Shown: positions 35,319 to 45,712, counted from the stretch's first letter. The stretch is 64,000 nt of DNA from Algoriphagus faecimaris (GCF_900101705.1 NZ_FNAC01000023.1:1-64000), one strand, 5' to 3'. Made by a program: numbers and translations. The notes: generated by a model not told the origin, from the sequence alone.

Positions 35319-36359
35319 TTATTTGTTGTTAGTACTTTCTATTTGAATTTCTGCCACTTCCTTCACCTCAACTTCTATCCCCTCTGCCAGTGCAGGATTC
35401 GTTTGAATGAAAGTTTTTTGTTCGGATACCCACTTTTGATAAGCTGCAGGCTCCACTACCTCGATCACACGACGCATGCTGTTGTGACCTCTACCACAAA
35501 TCTCGGTACAAGCGATTTCATAATTAAAGTCTGGATTACCGAGTTCCTCTCGCATTTCCGCGGTAGTTTTTGTAGGTACAAACCAGAATCTAGTAGGCAT
35601 ACCTGGGACCGCATCCATTTTTAATCTCATATGAGGTGCAAAGACTGAATGTAGCACATCCCTAGCTCTAATTTTGAACAATACAGGCTCACCTTTGGGT
35701 ATCACCACTACAGGAGATGGAAAATCATCTACTGAATTTTTGTCCGTAAAATCAATTCCCATAGAATTTTGAGCCGAGGTAAGTCGATAATCATAATCTC
35801 CTAAAACATTATCCTTACCCGGATATCGAATATCCCAGGCAAATTGATAACCCATAATTTCTACTACGTGGGCGTTTTCGGGTGCAGGAGCCGTGATGTC
35901 TGACCAAGCCATCCATCCAGAAATAACCAAACCTGCTAGTACCACACCAGGAACTACTGTCCAAATAATTTCCAATTTGTTATTATCAGGATAGAAAGAG
36001 GCTTTTCTGCCTTCTTGATACTGATATTTATATGGAAAAATAAATAGCAAAATGTGAGTAATTATAAAGACCACGCCTGTGACAGCCATTGTAACCCAGA
36101 ACAATTGATCTGTGACTACACCGTGTTCAGAACCAATAGGAAGTTGGTAGTTATCAAATTCCTTAATTGAATACCAAAACATTAACCCACCTATAGCGAC
36201 AAGAAATACCACAAACAAGAAAGCATTAACCTTATTGCTACCCGAGGCGATCTTTTTATCTGACCCTTTTACAACCGATACTAGCGTTTGAATTCTATAA
36301 ACCATCCAAATGATGGAGAGTAACAATAGAACACCAACTGCAATTAGAAACCCGTACAT
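35319..36359 (-). CDS. ctaC: Cytochrome c oxidase subunit II (CuA)
   Basis: A 346-residue subunit that accepts electrons from cytochrome c. The cupredoxin domain holds all CuA ligands: H237, C284, E286, C288, H292 and M295 in the segment ACTEICGRGHNSM. Two extra hydrophobic segments at the N-terminus (about 3-22 and 45-63) precede the usual two-helix hairpin (about 85-109 and 131-152), making it longer than a standard subunit II. It carries no fused cytochrome c domain, so it is aa3-like and would need a separate donor, such as ActE or a soluble cytochrome. It starts 25 bases after actF. Confidence 0.95.
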   Translation of the reverse strand: MYGFLIAVGVLLLLSIIWMVYRIQTLVSVVKGSDKKIASGSNKVNAFLFVVFLVAIGGLMFWYSIKEFDNYQLPIGSEHGVVTDQLFWVTMAVTGVVFIITHILLFIFPYKYQYQEGRKASFYPDNNKLEIIWTVVPGVVLAGLVISGWMAWSDITAPAPENAHVVEIMGYQFAWDIRYPGKDNVLGDYDYRLTSAQNSMGIDFTDKNSVDDFPSPVVVIPKGEPVLFKIRARDVLHSVFAPHMRLKMDAVPGMPTRFWFVPTKTTAEMREELGNPDFNYEIACTEICGRGHNSMRRVIEVVEPAAYQKWVSEQKTFIQTNPALAEGIEVEVKEVAEIQIESTNNK

Positions 36360-36384
36360 ATGAAACTATTTAGGATTATTTATT

Positions 36385-37680
36385 TTAAATGTGATGATGA
36401 TAGCTTTCTTCAAGCATTGGGTGATTTTTAGGAATCAAGTTTCCTTTGGCTAGTCCTCCTAACACAACCAACGCCACAACTGAACCAAATACTAAGAGCA
36501 TTCCGATTTCCATCAATCCAATTCCACCATTGTGTCCAAGCGTACCAGGCTGAACCATCAATACGAAATCAATCCAGTGACCGAAAATCAACAAGGTGCA
36601 GACTAATTTTAAGAACACACCATGTCTTTTAGAATCTCTTGTCATTAAAACTAAGAACGGAAGGACAAAGTTCAGACCAATATTTACAAAAATGAACGGT
36701 CCATACACATCACTTGTCAATCTCTCAACGAAATAAACTGATTCTTCAGGTATGTTGGCATAATAAATCAATAAAAACTGCGAAAACCACAGATACGTCC
36801 AGAAAATAGAAAAACCGAAAACAAATTTTCCTAAATCGTGAATATGGTTTTCATTGACCATTTCCAAATATCCTTTTCCCTTTAAGAAAATCGTGATAAG
36901 AGTAATCGCTGAAAGAGCGGCAACAAACCAAGAAGAAAACACATACCAACCAAATAGCGTTGAAAACCAGTGCGTGTCAATTGACATCACCCAGTCCCAT
37001 GCTGCGATCGAAGATGATACCGCAAAGAAAACCAAGAAATAAGCGGACCAACTTCTCATTTTAAACCAATGCTGAGTACCACCTAGTTGATCTTCAGCAG
37101 CTGAAATTTTCTTAAACTTATTGAAGAAGAAAATCCAAAATCCAAAGAAAATAACCATCCGCGCAATATAGAAAATTGGGAAGCTTCCTTTTTCTAAAGG
37201 CCAGTAGAAGAAAGCACCTTTTCCATCTATAATGGAGTCATATTCAGAGGAATTGGGATCGAATAGTTCTGCATGCCACCAATGAAACAAATTGTGTCCC
37301 ATTACAAAGAAGCCAACCACCATTAATACAGCAGCAAATGGCAACCAATTACCAAGAGCTAGCATAACTCTAGTGATAGGTGCTGACCAGCCTGCTTGAG
37401 CAGCATACTGAATGGCAAAAAAGAATACACCTACGATGGCAATCCCTGTGAAATAAACATTATTGATCCAGATATTAGCAAATAATCTCTCATACCAATG
37501 AAAAGCATGTCCACTTGCCTCAGCACCTTCTTCAGCATGACCGCCCCCCATCATAGACATCACTACACCTATAGCAAGTAAAACAGCACCAATAATCAAA
37601 ACAGTCATGATTGACTTTTTGATGCCCGCATTGAAATCAAATTTTTGATCCAAATTATAATTCTGTACGTCGTGAGCCAT
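36385..37680 (-). CDS. actF: Alternative complex III subunit ActF
   Basis: A 431-residue integral membrane subunit with about ten helices, homologous to ActC/NrfD-like proteins but lacking a clear quinol-site role. A His-rich stretch (GGGHAEEGAEASGHAFHWYE) lies after the first helix and a short HHH near the C-terminus (ESYHHHI). It completes the ActABCDEF complex, which oxidises menaquinol and passes electrons toward cytochrome c and the oxidase encoded next. The gene starts 2 bases after actE and ends 25 bases before ctaC, so complex and oxidase are cotranscribed. Confidence 0.93.
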   Translation of the reverse strand: MAHDVQNYNLDQKFDFNAGIKKSIMTVLIIGAVLLAIGVVMSMMGGGHAEEGAEASGHAFHWYERLFANIWINNVYFTGIAIVGVFFFAIQYAAQAGWSAPITRVMLALGNWLPFAAVLMVVGFFVMGHNLFHWWHAELFDPNSSEYDSIIDGKGAFFYWPLEKGSFPIFYIARMVIFFGFWIFFFNKFKKISAAEDQLGGTQHWFKMRSWSAYFLVFFAVSSSIAAWDWVMSIDTHWFSTLFGWYVFSSWFVAALSAITLITIFLKGKGYLEMVNENHIHDLGKFVFGFSIFWTYLWFSQFLLIYYANIPEESVYFVERLTSDVYGPFIFVNIGLNFVLPFLVLMTRDSKRHGVFLKLVCTLLIFGHWIDFVLMVQPGTLGHNGGIGLMEIGMLLVFGSVVALVVLGGLAKGNLIPKNHPMLEESYHHHI

Positions 37681-37682
37681 GA

Positions 37683-38309
37683 TTATTGCTTCTGAATTTC
37701 TTGTTTAACATAATGAACGATCTTCCATCGACTCTCAGGAGTGATTTGAGAACCATGCGCTCCCATTCTACCTTTACCCTTGGTGATCACATGGAAAATG
37801 TGGCCTTCAGGAAGATTTATGTATGCACCACCTTTAAGGTTGGCGACACCACCGATGATTTCTCCAGCTTTACCATCTCCTTCTCCACCTTTTCCGTGGC
37901 AAGTAGAACAATATTGAATGTAAAGCGTCTCTCCCTCATCCAAAACTGCATCAGTAAGCTCCACTGGATTTTCGATTAAGGCGGCTTCTTCCAATTCAAA
38001 CGCTTTCAGACGATAAGGTAAATACCCGTCTTTGGTCCTGGGAACAGTATTGGCTACAGGCTCTCTCATGTTCATGTTATGAGGATTGTAAATATTACTG
38101 TTGTAAAATTCACCTTTACCATCTTCTCTATTTGACAACCAGTCTCCTTGAGTCTCATCTGTAATCTGAGTAAGAGGCTCATAGGCAACAGAGTGATACA
38201 TCTGAGGCGCATATTCCAAACCTTGGTTGTCACCACCGGCTGTACAGGCACCCAATAATATTCCTGCTGCAGCTACACCAAGAATACCAATTGATTTTCC
38301 AAACTTCAT
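37683..38309 (-). CDS. actE: Alternative complex III subunit ActE, monohaem cytochrome c
   Basis: A 208-residue lipoprotein, starting at the ATG at 38309 (a longer frame to 38357 would overlap actD). The lipobox is LLGAC with Cys22. The haem motif is CSTCHG at residues 134-139 and a distal Met candidate is M182 in GRMGAHG. ActE is the mobile electron exit of the complex that hands electrons to the oxidase. It lies 13 bases after actD and 2 before actF. Confidence 0.94.
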   Translation of the reverse strand: MKFGKSIGILGVAAAGILLGACTAGGDNQGLEYAPQMYHSVAYEPLTQITDETQGDWLSNREDGKGEFYNSNIYNPHNMNMREPVANTVPRTKDGYLPYRLKAFELEEAALIENPVELTDAVLDEGETLYIQYCSTCHGKGGEGDGKAGEIIGGVANLKGGAYINLPEGHIFHVITKGKGRMGAHGSQITPESRWKIVHYVKQEIQKQ

Positions 38310-38322
38310 ATCGCAGATATTA

Positions 38323-38853
38323 CTATTCAAAACTTTTATTATTAATCTCTGTTGCACCAGAAGATTTCAATATTTCTTTGATTTTTTCCTGATCCAAAGC
38401 ACTATTATTAGCAATGTCAATTGCCATGACATGCTTGTCATCAGTAATTCTCACATCGAAAATGCGAGGCTGTGCCCAAGGCTTAAGATTAGAACTAACC
38501 ATGAATACCCCTACCATTCCAAATGCTGCCAATAAAACAGTCATTTCGAAAGTAACCGGGATAAAATCTGGTACAGCCGCAAAATCCTTACCTCCGATAA
38601 TCATAGGCCAGTCAAACTTCATCATGTAAAACTGCATGGTCAAAGCAAGTGAAGTACCTAATATACCGAACAAAAATGCGGCAATAGGAAGCTTACTTCT
38701 TTTGTAACCCAATACATGCTCCAAACCATGGACAGGATAAGGAGAGTAAACTTCATGAATTTTGACTCCTGAAGTCCGAACTTGCTCTACTGCATGGAGT
38801 AGGACATCTTCGTCTTCGTATACACCCAATATAAAATGCGTATCTCTTTCCAT
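38323..38853 (-). CDS. actD: Alternative complex III subunit ActD (DUF3341)
   Basis: A 176-residue inner-membrane subunit with two helices (about 57-78 and 102-124) between a soluble N-terminal ferredoxin-like domain (ILGVYEDEDVLLHAVEQVR) and a C-terminal soluble tail. The length and PYPVHGLE segment match ActD/DUF3341. It is a structural subunit without redox cofactors. It starts 2 bases after actC. Confidence 0.93.
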   Translation of the reverse strand: MERDTHFILGVYEDEDVLLHAVEQVRTSGVKIHEVYSPYPVHGLEHVLGYKRSKLPIAAFLFGILGTSLALTMQFYMMKFDWPMIIGGKDFAAVPDFIPVTFEMTVLLAAFGMVGVFMVSSNLKPWAQPRIFDVRITDDKHVMAIDIANNSALDQEKIKEILKSSGATEINNKSFE

Positions 38854-38855
38854 GA

Positions 38856-40220
38856 TTATTTTAAAGGTTTTTCAGATGAAGACTTCAATACAGATTTCAC
38901 CTCTGCCATATTGATCACAGGGAAGAACTTCGCGAACAAGAAGAATAAGGTGAAGAATAAACCGAAGGTGAAAAGGTAAACTCCAACATCAGCCCAAGTT
39001 GGGTAAAACATCGCCCAAGATGATGGTAAGAAGTCTCTATGCAGGGAAGTTACAATAATCACAAATCGCTCAAACCACATCCCAATATTTACCACAAGTG
39101 ACAAAATGAAGGTAGCTGCAATGGAGGTTCTGATCTTTTTGAACCAGAAAAGCTGAGGCGAAATTACATTACAGGTCATCATGGACCAGTATGCCCACCA
39201 ATAAGGTCCAGTAGCTCTATTTATAAATGCGTATTGTTCTGCTTCCACTCCTGAATACCAAGCGATAAAGAATTCCGTAATGTAAGCGATACCTACTATG
39301 GAGCCTGTGATGATGATCACAATATTCATCAACTCAATGTGTCCAATGGTAATGTAGTCTTCGAGTTTGAATACTTTTCTGGTAATGATCATCAGGGTCA
39401 ATACCATCGCAAATCCAGAGAAGATCGCACCTGCCACAAAGTATGGGGGGAAGATCGTAGTATGCCATCCCGGAATCACTGAAGTTGCGAAGTCAAAGGA
39501 TACGATCGTATGAACAGAAAGTACCAAAGGAGTAGCCAAACCTGCCAAGATCAATGATACTGATTCGTATCGCATCCAAGTTTTAGCAGCACCATCCCAT
39601 CCAAAGGATAAAGCACCATAGATAGCTTTTCTCAGTCCAGTGGCCCTATCTCTGATGGTAGCAAAATCAGGAATCAATCCAATGTACCAGAATACCAGAG
39701 ACACTGAGAAGTAGGTTGAAATTGCAAAAACATCCCAAAGCAAAGGAGAATTGAAGTTTACCCACAAGGATCCAAAGGTATTAGGTAAAGGCAAAGCCCA
39801 ATAAGCACCTAACCAAGGTCTCCCCATGTGAATAACTGGAAACATTGCAGCACAAATTACAGCGAAAATTGTCATCGCCTCTGCCGCCCTGTTAATAGAT
39901 GTTCTCCACTTTTGTCTGAAAAGCAACAAAACGGCTGAAATCAAAGTACCGGCGTGACCGATACCGACCCACCACACAAAGTTGGTGATGTCCCAAGCCC
40001 AACCAATTGTCTTATTTAATCCCCACATTCCAATTCCTTCCCACAGCGTAGCGATAAGTGCGATAGAGCCTAAAGCTAAGACGCCTGCTGCTGTTAAAAA
40101 GGCTAAAAGCCAAGCCACTGATGGCTTACCTTCTACCTGTCGGGACACGTCATGTGTCACATCATGGTAAGTTTTACCACCTGTAACTAACGGTTGACGT
40201 ACGGATGAAGTAACCTGCAT
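38856..40220 (-). CDS. actC: Alternative complex III subunit ActC (NrfD/PsrC-like)
   Basis: A 454-residue membrane subunit with about ten helices, of the NrfD/PsrC family. It contains the menaquinol-oxidation site in characterised complexes; the segments [33 protein letters not shown] and WERFVIIV are typical. It docks against the ActB iron-sulfur subunit and passes electrons to it. It is 17 bases after actB and 2 before actD. A cytoplasmic N-terminus precedes the first helix. Confidence 0.95.
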   Translation of the reverse strand: MQVTSSVRQPLVTGGKTYHDVTHDVSRQVEGKPSVAWLLAFLTAAGVLALGSIALIATLWEGIGMWGLNKTIGWAWDITNFVWWVGIGHAGTLISAVLLLFRQKWRTSINRAAEAMTIFAVICAAMFPVIHMGRPWLGAYWALPLPNTFGSLWVNFNSPLLWDVFAISTYFSVSLVFWYIGLIPDFATIRDRATGLRKAIYGALSFGWDGAAKTWMRYESVSLILAGLATPLVLSVHTIVSFDFATSVIPGWHTTIFPPYFVAGAIFSGFAMVLTLMIITRKVFKLEDYITIGHIELMNIVIIITGSIVGIAYITEFFIAWYSGVEAEQYAFINRATGPYWWAYWSMMTCNVISPQLFWFKKIRTSIAATFILSLVVNIGMWFERFVIIVTSLHRDFLPSSWAMFYPTWADVGVYLFTFGLFFTLFFLFAKFFPVINMAEVKSVLKSSSEKPLK

Positions 40221-40237
40221 AGTTTGTAAAATTATGA

Positions 40238-43200
40238 TTACGCTTCGTTTTTATCTTTATTTCTGATTTTGGTAAAGTACCAAACGTTTGGACTCACGTT
40301 GATTTCTTCCAATACGTGATAGGCTCTTTCTTCTCCTACTTCTTTCAAAGCTGAGGTGGTATTTTCCTCTATTTTCAAAAGCTTAGAAACTCGGCTGTTT
40401 GGATCATTCATATCTCCAAAAACCAAAGCGTCTGTAGGACAAGCAGTAGCGCAAGCCACATTGATTTCCCCATCCTGTACTTTACGCTTTTCACGCTTAG
40501 CGGTAAGTTTACCGGCTTGAATTCGCTGTACACACATGGAGCATTTCTCCATGACACCACGTACTCTGACAGTGACATCAGGATTCAGTACCATTTTACC
40601 CAAATCATCATTCTGAGCTACGTTTACACCAGCAAAATCAGTGTTGTCATGGTATTTGAACCAGTTGAATCGACGTACCTTATACGGACAGTTGTTTGCA
40701 CAATAACGAGTACCGATACATCTGTTATAAGTCATTTGGTTCAGACCTTCTGAAGAGTGAGTGGTTGCTGCCACAGGACATACTGTCTCACATGGTGCAT
40801 TATTACACTGCTGACACATCATAGGCTGGAAAGTCACCTCAGGATTTCCTGCTGCTACTTCCATTCCTTTCAAATCATCAGCTGGTGCATTAGAAGAATA
40901 ATAGCGATCGATACGGATCCAAGCCATCTCTCTTCTATTCAAGACTTCTTGCTTACCTACTACAGCCACATTGTTTTCTACTTGACAAGCGACAGAGCAA
41001 GCTGAGCAACCAATACAAGAGTTCATATCAATTGCCAAGCCCCAGTGGTGCTGTGAATATTGATGTCCCTTCCAAAGTGAGATTTTAGATGGTTTTATAA
41101 ATTCCCCGTCCTTATAAATCTCAGGCTTGTATCGACCCGCAGAAGCATCTTGCTTGTAATCTGCTAAAGTAGCTTCTTGGATGACGTTTTCACGCCCCAT
41201 GAAAGTTTGATGTGTCTGAGTGCGGGCTATTTTGTAGCTGTCTCCAGTTACCTGAACATCTACACCAGAAGTGATGTCAAAATTCACGAAACCTTTACTG
41301 CTATCTAGCAAGTCATAGGCATTGACTCCTACTCCATTGGCCACACGACCGCCCTTAGTACGACCGTAACCTAAAGCAAGACCAAAAGTACCTTCAGCTT
41401 GACCTGGCTGGATAAGTATAGGTAGGATAAGTGATTTGCCATTAACGGTGACAGAAGCCTTTTGAGTATTCTCTTCTACCATGGTCACACCATTATCTAT
41501 AGCCCATTTTTGGGATACAGTGAGGTAGTTGTCCCAAGTGGCTTTGGTAATAGGGTCGGGCATTTCCTGAAGCCAAGGGTTATTGGCAAATGTACCGTTA
41601 CCTATACCTACTTTAGAATAAACTACCAACTCAGGAGCGGAGTTATCTGCACTGTAAGCGCTGGCCACAGCAGATGCTGCAGCAGAGACATCGCCTTTAG
41701 CTGTTAGAGCTGTTGGTTCTGATGTGGGCACACTCAATACACCATTAAAAAGAGATCTGTCCCAGAATTCCTGGAAAGGAGCTCCCTCACCAGCGATATC
41801 GTAAAGAGATTCTCTCCAGTTTTGCTGAAGAAAATCATAATAATTCATAGTACTTCCAGACCAAGCCAAGAAGGAGTCCTGAGCTTGACGTGTATCAAAC
41901 AAAGGAGAAATTGTAGGCTGGGCCAATGAATAATGACCCGCTTTTGGTTGAAAATCATTCCAAGACTCTAAAAAGTGATGATCTGGTGCTTGAACCTGAA
42001 CCAAAGAAGCGGTCTCATCTGGAGTGCCATTGGTAGAAATGCTAACTTTTGCTTTGGCGATTCCCTCGGCAATTTCTGCACCTCTAGCGTGATCATATAC
42101 TGGATTACAGTTGTAGAATACCACAGCACCTACTCTGCCACCATTCAAATCAGTTACAAACTGATTCATTTTGGCATCATCCCCTTTTCTAAAGAAAACA
42201 GGAGAGGAGAAGTCTACCGTTACACCGTTATTTCCTAACAATTCATTGATTGCATTGATCACAATCTGAACATTGGGATCATTTGATCCTGAAACTACCA
42301 GTGAGGCTCCTCTTGAAGCCCAAAGGTCATTGGCAGCTTTATCTAAATGCGTAAGTTCCATCGCAGGAGCTGAAACTGTAGAAGCACCGGCTTTTCTAGC
42401 AATAAGATTATACAAAGCTAAAACGGCCAAACCGCTCTGAGAAGCTTTAATGGGCGTTCTGTAATCAGCATTAGCACCAGTCATTGACAGATTGGACTCA
42501 AACTGATAGTGCCTGGACATCTCAGGTCTTTCTTTGCTAATCTTTCGGGTTTTGGCGTATTGACCAGCAAACTCAATAGGGGAAATCCAAGTACCTAGGA
42601 AATCTGCTCCAAAAGAAACAATCGTCTTAGACTTGTCAAAGTGATAGGAAGGGATTACAGCCTCTCCATAGAAACTTTCTGCAGCCTTACTGATACCATA
42701 ATTGGATAATGGATCATATGTGATTACTTCCACATTACCGAAAGCTTCTGAAAATTGATCTAGCGCCTTCTCCGTGGATGGAGACAGAATAGTATTGGTT
42801 ACGATTTTGATAGAACCAGCTCCTGCAAGAGAAGATTTCACCTGGGCATCTACTGCTGCCCAATCGGTCTTCTCCCCATTGACAGATGGTCCTGTAAGCC
42901 GATGCTTATCATACAAAGAAAGCACTGAAGCTTCTACGATAGCATTTACTTTTCCTTTGTTTATAGGTGAAAGCTCATTTCCATCAATTTTGATAGGTCT
43001 TCCTTCCCGTGTTTTTACCACCACAGAGGCATAATCACCACCGGATGCAAATGTAGAAGCGTAATAATTAGGAATAGAAGGGTTGATATCTACTGGCTTA
43101 TTCACATAAGGAATAGCCTTTCTGATAGGAGCTTCACAGGCAGCTAAGGAAGCTGCTGCAAGGCTAAAGCCCATCACTTTTAGAAAATCTCTTCTGGAAG

Positions 43201-43324
43201 CACTGCCATCCTCGCCCAATGCGGAAGGAAGCTCGGGGAATTCCCTGTCGGCATGCTTTACAAACTCTGGATCATTTTTGAGCTGCTCCAGCCCTTTCCA
43301 GTATGTTTTTTTAGTTTCCTTCAT
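40238..43324 (-). CDS. actB: Alternative complex III subunit ActB (molybdopterin-fold plus iron-sulfur)
   Basis: A 1028-residue fusion of a molybdopterin-oxidoreductase-like domain (about 65-740), which in this family binds no cofactor, with a four-cluster ferredoxin domain. A twin-arginine signal [10 protein letters not shown] (residues 43-52) is followed by a lipobox-like LAAC63, so export by Tat and anchoring are likely. The cysteines are at 770, 773, 776, 780; 837, 840, 845, 849; 869, 875, 879; 928, 931; 958, 962: fifteen in total, consistent with three [4Fe-4S] and one [3Fe-4S] cluster. It transfers electrons from ActC toward ActA. Confidence 0.95.
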   Translation of the reverse strand: MKETKKTYWKGLEQLKNDPEFVKHADREFPELPSALGEDGSASRRDFLKVMGFSLAAASLAACEAPIRKAIPYVNKPVDINPSIPNYYASTFASGGDYASVVVKTREGRPIKIDGNELSPINKGKVNAIVEASVLSLYDKHRLTGPSVNGEKTDWAAVDAQVKSSLAGAGSIKIVTNTILSPSTEKALDQFSEAFGNVEVITYDPLSNYGISKAAESFYGEAVIPSYHFDKSKTIVSFGADFLGTWISPIEFAGQYAKTRKISKERPEMSRHYQFESNLSMTGANADYRTPIKASQSGLAVLALYNLIARKAGASTVSAPAMELTHLDKAANDLWASRGASLVVSGSNDPNVQIVINAINELLGNNGVTVDFSSPVFFRKGDDAKMNQFVTDLNGGRVGAVVFYNCNPVYDHARGAEIAEGIAKAKVSISTNGTPDETASLVQVQAPDHHFLESWNDFQPKAGHYSLAQPTISPLFDTRQAQDSFLAWSGSTMNYYDFLQQNWRESLYDIAGEGAPFQEFWDRSLFNGVLSVPTSEPTALTAKGDVSAAASAVASAYSADNSAPELVVYSKVGIGNGTFANNPWLQEMPDPITKATWDNYLTVSQKWAIDNGVTMVEENTQKASVTVNGKSLILPILIQPGQAEGTFGLALGYGRTKGGRVANGVGVNAYDLLDSSKGFVNFDITSGVDVQVTGDSYKIARTQTHQTFMGRENVIQEATLADYKQDASAGRYKPEIYKDGEFIKPSKISLWKGHQYSQHHWGLAIDMNSCIGCSACSVACQVENNVAVVGKQEVLNRREMAWIRIDRYYSSNAPADDLKGMEVAAGNPEVTFQPMMCQQCNNAPCETVCPVAATTHSSEGLNQMTYNRCIGTRYCANNCPYKVRRFNWFKYHDNTDFAGVNVAQNDDLGKMVLNPDVTVRVRGVMEKCSMCVQRIQAGKLTAKREKRKVQDGEINVACATACPTDALVFGDMNDPNSRVSKLLKIEENTTSALKEVGEERAYHVLEEINVSPNVWYFTKIRNKDKNEA

Positions 43325-43360
43325 TTTATGATCTAGGAATGAATTTGCGAATTAGATAAA

Positions 43361-44623
43361 TTAATAGTGGCACTTTGCACACTCAAGGCCGCCGATGTCT
43401 TTCACTTTCAGAGCATCTTTGGAGTCAGAGTGCAACTGCACCAACTTATCGTAGTATTCATTGCCATCTGCGGCAATTTCGGTTTGTCGGTGACAATCAA
43501 TACACCAGCCCATTGTCAAGGAAGAGTGCTGATACACTACTTCCATTTCTTCGATTGGTCCATGACAGGTCTGACACTCGATACCACCCACTTTCACGTG
43601 TTGCGAGTGGTTGAAATAAGCCAAATCAGGAAGGTTGTGTACTCTGACCCATTCGATTGGCTTATTGTTATCTACTGCGTCGTAGATTTTTTGAATTTCT
43701 GGAGAGATACCCTCTTTGCCCTGTACATTTTGTACATGCGTATGGCAGTTCATACAAATGTTAGCAGAAGGGATGTTAGCGGACTTTCCAATCTCTACAC
43801 CAGTATGACAATACTGACACTCGATTTCTAAAGTACCCGCATGAAGTGCATGAGAATAAGCTATTGGCTGCGTAGGCGCATATCCTTGCTGCACACCTAC
43901 ATTATATAGTCCATCAATCGCAGTCTTAGCCACCAAAGCGACAACTAATGCTGTGACAATGATAATGAATCCATCGCTCTTCAGAACTTTACCAAGATTA
44001 AATTTCTGAGAAACAAACTCCTTGTCGTCCTCAGGCAAATCTTGTTTGTCGATGTATTTGGTCAAGACAGAAATGATCAATCCCAACACAATCAAAATCA
44101 ACAATAAAACGATTAATAAGACTACTACAATAATCGTAAGGTATTCAGTCGGAATACCTCCTCCACCTCCTGAAACAGCGCCTTCAGTACCTGCGGCGGC
44201 TGCTTGAGCTGCTGGATCTACCTTATCTCCATATTCGATGTAGGATAATAAGTTGTCAAGATCGGCATCACTAAGAAATTCATGAGAAGGCATCATCAAG
44301 TTATTGTACTCAGCGTACAACTTATTGGCATAATCATCTCCTGAAGCAATAACAGCTTGAGAATTCTTAATGAAACTCTTGGCCCACTCAATGGACTGAC
44401 GATCGGTAATTCCTCTCAATGCCGGACCTATAGCTTTCTGGTCCAGTTTGTGACAGGTTTTACAGTTTGCGTTGAAAACTGTTTTACCAGCTGCAATGGC
44501 TTCATCACTTTCTACCACTGCCGGATCAGCCGCAAATACTTGCGTACCGATCAAGAGGAAAAACAGCACTGCCAGCGTGCGGAAATTCAATTGAACCCCT
44601 ACTAACGAGCGTTTGGATAACAT
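43361..44623 (-). CDS. actA: Alternative complex III subunit ActA, multihaem cytochrome c
   Basis: A 420-residue cytochrome with a signal peptide (cut near FAA31). It has six CXXCH motifs: C54-H58, C269-H273, C290-H294, C350-H354, C374-H378 and C415-H419. The first sits in a separate class I-like domain (with possible Met ligand M110/M111 in NNLMMPSHEF), separated from the pentahaem part by a Gly/Ala linker and two helices (about 162-188 and 218-240). The pentahaem part is the ActA core that carries electrons away from ActB. It is first in the operon, 36 bases before actB. Confidence 0.95.
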   Translation of the reverse strand: MLSKRSLVGVQLNFRTLAVLFFLLIGTQVFAADPAVVESDEAIAAGKTVFNANCKTCHKLDQKAIGPALRGITDRQSIEWAKSFIKNSQAVIASGDDYANKLYAEYNNLMMPSHEFLSDADLDNLLSYIEYGDKVDPAAQAAAAGTEGAVSGGGGGIPTEYLTIIVVVLLIVLLLILIVLGLIISVLTKYIDKQDLPEDDKEFVSQKFNLGKVLKSDGFIIIVTALVVALVAKTAIDGLYNVGVQQGYAPTQPIAYSHALHAGTLEIECQYCHTGVEIGKSANIPSANICMNCHTHVQNVQGKEGISPEIQKIYDAVDNNKPIEWVRVHNLPDLAYFNHSQHVKVGGIECQTCHGPIEEMEVVYQHSSLTMGWCIDCHRQTEIAADGNEYYDKLVQLHSDSKDALKVKDIGGLECAKCHY

Positions 44624-44667
44624 ATTATAGCTAATTAAATAGTTTAATTGGTCTTTAATAACCCTTG

Positions 44668-44698
44668 CAAAGGTAGTACCCGAGGTTTATTTTTCAAA
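44668..44698 (-). promoter_or_regulatory. Promoter of the act-cox respiratory operon
   Basis: On the minus strand, TTTG (44698-44695), a 19-base spacer and TACCTTTG (44675-44668): an exact match to the Bacteroidota consensus. Transcription would start near 44661, leaving a leader of about 38 bases before actA. Confidence 0.8.
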
Positions 44699-44941
44699 TA
44701 AGATTTATAAGCATAAGTTTTGCTTAGACATGTGATAAAACAGCTCATAATGATCTGATAAACAGTTTTTTAGTATCACCCCTGTTGTTTGTTATTTATT
44801 TAGAATCTTTATAAATAAAGACTGTAAAACCTCACTTTTGTCCACATTTAAAAAACAAGATTTTGCACGTTTTTTTTTAACTTAAAAATCAACAATCTAC
44901 ATAGGACTTCTTTTCTTTTTGAAATAATTATCACCTCCACT
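44699..44941. other. AT-rich spacer upstream of the act operon and tRNA-Cys
   Basis: A stretch of about 240 bases rich in A/T with no open frame of interest and no repeats; it could hold regulator sites for the act promoter, but none is recognisable. Confidence 0.5.
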
Positions 44942-44972
44942 TTTGCTTCAATTAGTTAAATGCCTACATTTG
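44942..44972 (+). promoter_or_regulatory. Promoter of tRNA-Cys
   Basis: TTTG at 44942-44945, a 19-base spacer, and TACATTTG at 44965-44972, ending 16 bases before the tRNA. Both elements match the Bacteroidota consensus. Confidence 0.75.
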
Positions 44973-44988
44973 CATTCCGATTTATTAA

Positions 44989-45059
44989 GGTCGCGTGGCC
45001 GAGTGGCTAGGCAGAGGTCTGCAAAACCTTGTACAGCGGTTCGAATCCGCTCGCGACCT
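44989..45059 (+). tRNA. tRNA-Cys (anticodon GCA)
   Basis: A 71-base tRNA. Acceptor arms GGTCGCG (44989-44995) and CGCGACC (45052-45058) pair perfectly with discriminator T at 45059, which is the expected identity base for tRNA-Cys. The anticodon loop CTGCAAA has GCA at 45021-45023 on a GAGGT/ACCTT stem, and the T arm is AGCGG-TTCGAAT-CCGCT. The 3' CCA is not encoded. It has its own promoter upstream and a terminator hairpin just after it. Confidence 0.96.
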
Positions 45060-45066
45060 CCCCAAT

Positions 45067-45100
45067 AAGCATCCATGATAATGGATGCTTTTCTTTTTTT
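45067..45100 (+). terminator. Terminator of tRNA-Cys
   Basis: AAGCATCCAT (45067-45076), loop GATA, ATGGATGCTT (45081-45090), then a T-rich run to about 45100. Confidence 0.88.
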
Positions 45101-45195
45101 ATCCTACAGATTTCTCCCACATTCCGCTGTAATTGAAAAAAGCTGACATAATCCATTCAGCCTTCAATAACGCCCTGAAAAAAACAGGGGTAGCT

Positions 45196-45228
45196 TTTGG
45201 GTTAAAGATTTTTTAACTTATAACTTCT
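45196..45228 (+). promoter_or_regulatory. Possible promoter of the oxidoreductase pair
   Basis: TTTG at 45196-45199 and TAACTTCT at 45221-45228, matching the first six positions of TAnnTTTG, with a 21-base spacer. The match is imperfect, so confidence is low. Confidence 0.3.
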
Positions 45229-45244
45229 TCTTTAACTCGATCTA

Positions 45245-45709
45245 ATGGAAACTATCAATTTTCAACTCAATAAGACATCTCATTCAGTAACTGTAGATCC
45301 TGAAGAGCCACTTTTATATATTTTACGAGAAGAGTTTGGGCTGAACGGTGCCAAGTTCGGCTGTGGACTGCATCAGTGTGGTGCATGCATGGTGCTTGTC
45401 GATGGTAAAGCTCAATTCACTTGCCGTAGACCCTGTAAAGACTTTAAAAGCAAAAATATCGAGACCATAGAAGGTCTAGAAAATGAAAATCATCTTCATC
45501 CTGTTCAAGAGGCATTTATTGAGACCCAAGCAGCACAATGCGGCTATTGTCTGAATGGAATGTTGATCGCCACCGTAGGTCTTTTGCGAGAAAATCCAAA
45601 TCCCAGTGAGGAGCAAATCAGAGCCTCACTTCAAACAGTACTATGCAGATGTGGTACCCACTCCCGTTTTTTCAAGGCTGTTCAACTTGCTGCCAAAAAA
45701 ATTCAATAG
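45245..45709 (+). CDS. (2Fe-2S)-binding subunit of an isoquinoline/aldehyde-type oxidoreductase
   Basis: A 154-residue small subunit with two [2Fe-2S] clusters. The N-terminal plant-ferredoxin domain binds one through GCGLHQCGACMVLVDGK plus a later cysteine (FTC); the C-terminal helical domain binds the second through QCGYCLNGM and LCRCGTHSRFF. Together they carry electrons from the molybdopterin subunit to an external acceptor. The layout matches IorA or CoxS-type subunits of the xanthine oxidase superfamily. It is 3 bases before the large subunit gene and has no flavin subunit partner, as in IorAB enzymes. Confidence 0.92.
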   Translation: METINFQLNKTSHSVTVDPEEPLLYILREEFGLNGAKFGCGLHQCGACMVLVDGKAQFTCRRPCKDFKSKNIETIEGLENENHLHPVQEAFIETQAAQCGYCLNGMLIATVGLLRENPNPSEEQIRASLQTVLCRCGTHSRFFKAVQLAAKKIQ

Positions 45710-45712
45710 TCC

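Noticed and set aside
35187-35624. 145-codon frame on the plus strand across ctaC and ctaD
   Set aside because: It is entirely antisense to two certain oxidase genes and their 9-base gap.
43367-43831. 154-codon open frame antisense to actA
   Set aside because: It mirrors the haem-rich actA coding strand and has no credible protein features.
44699-44941. Possible regulatory RNA before tRNA-Cys
   Set aside because: A/T-rich with no paired structure strong enough to claim.
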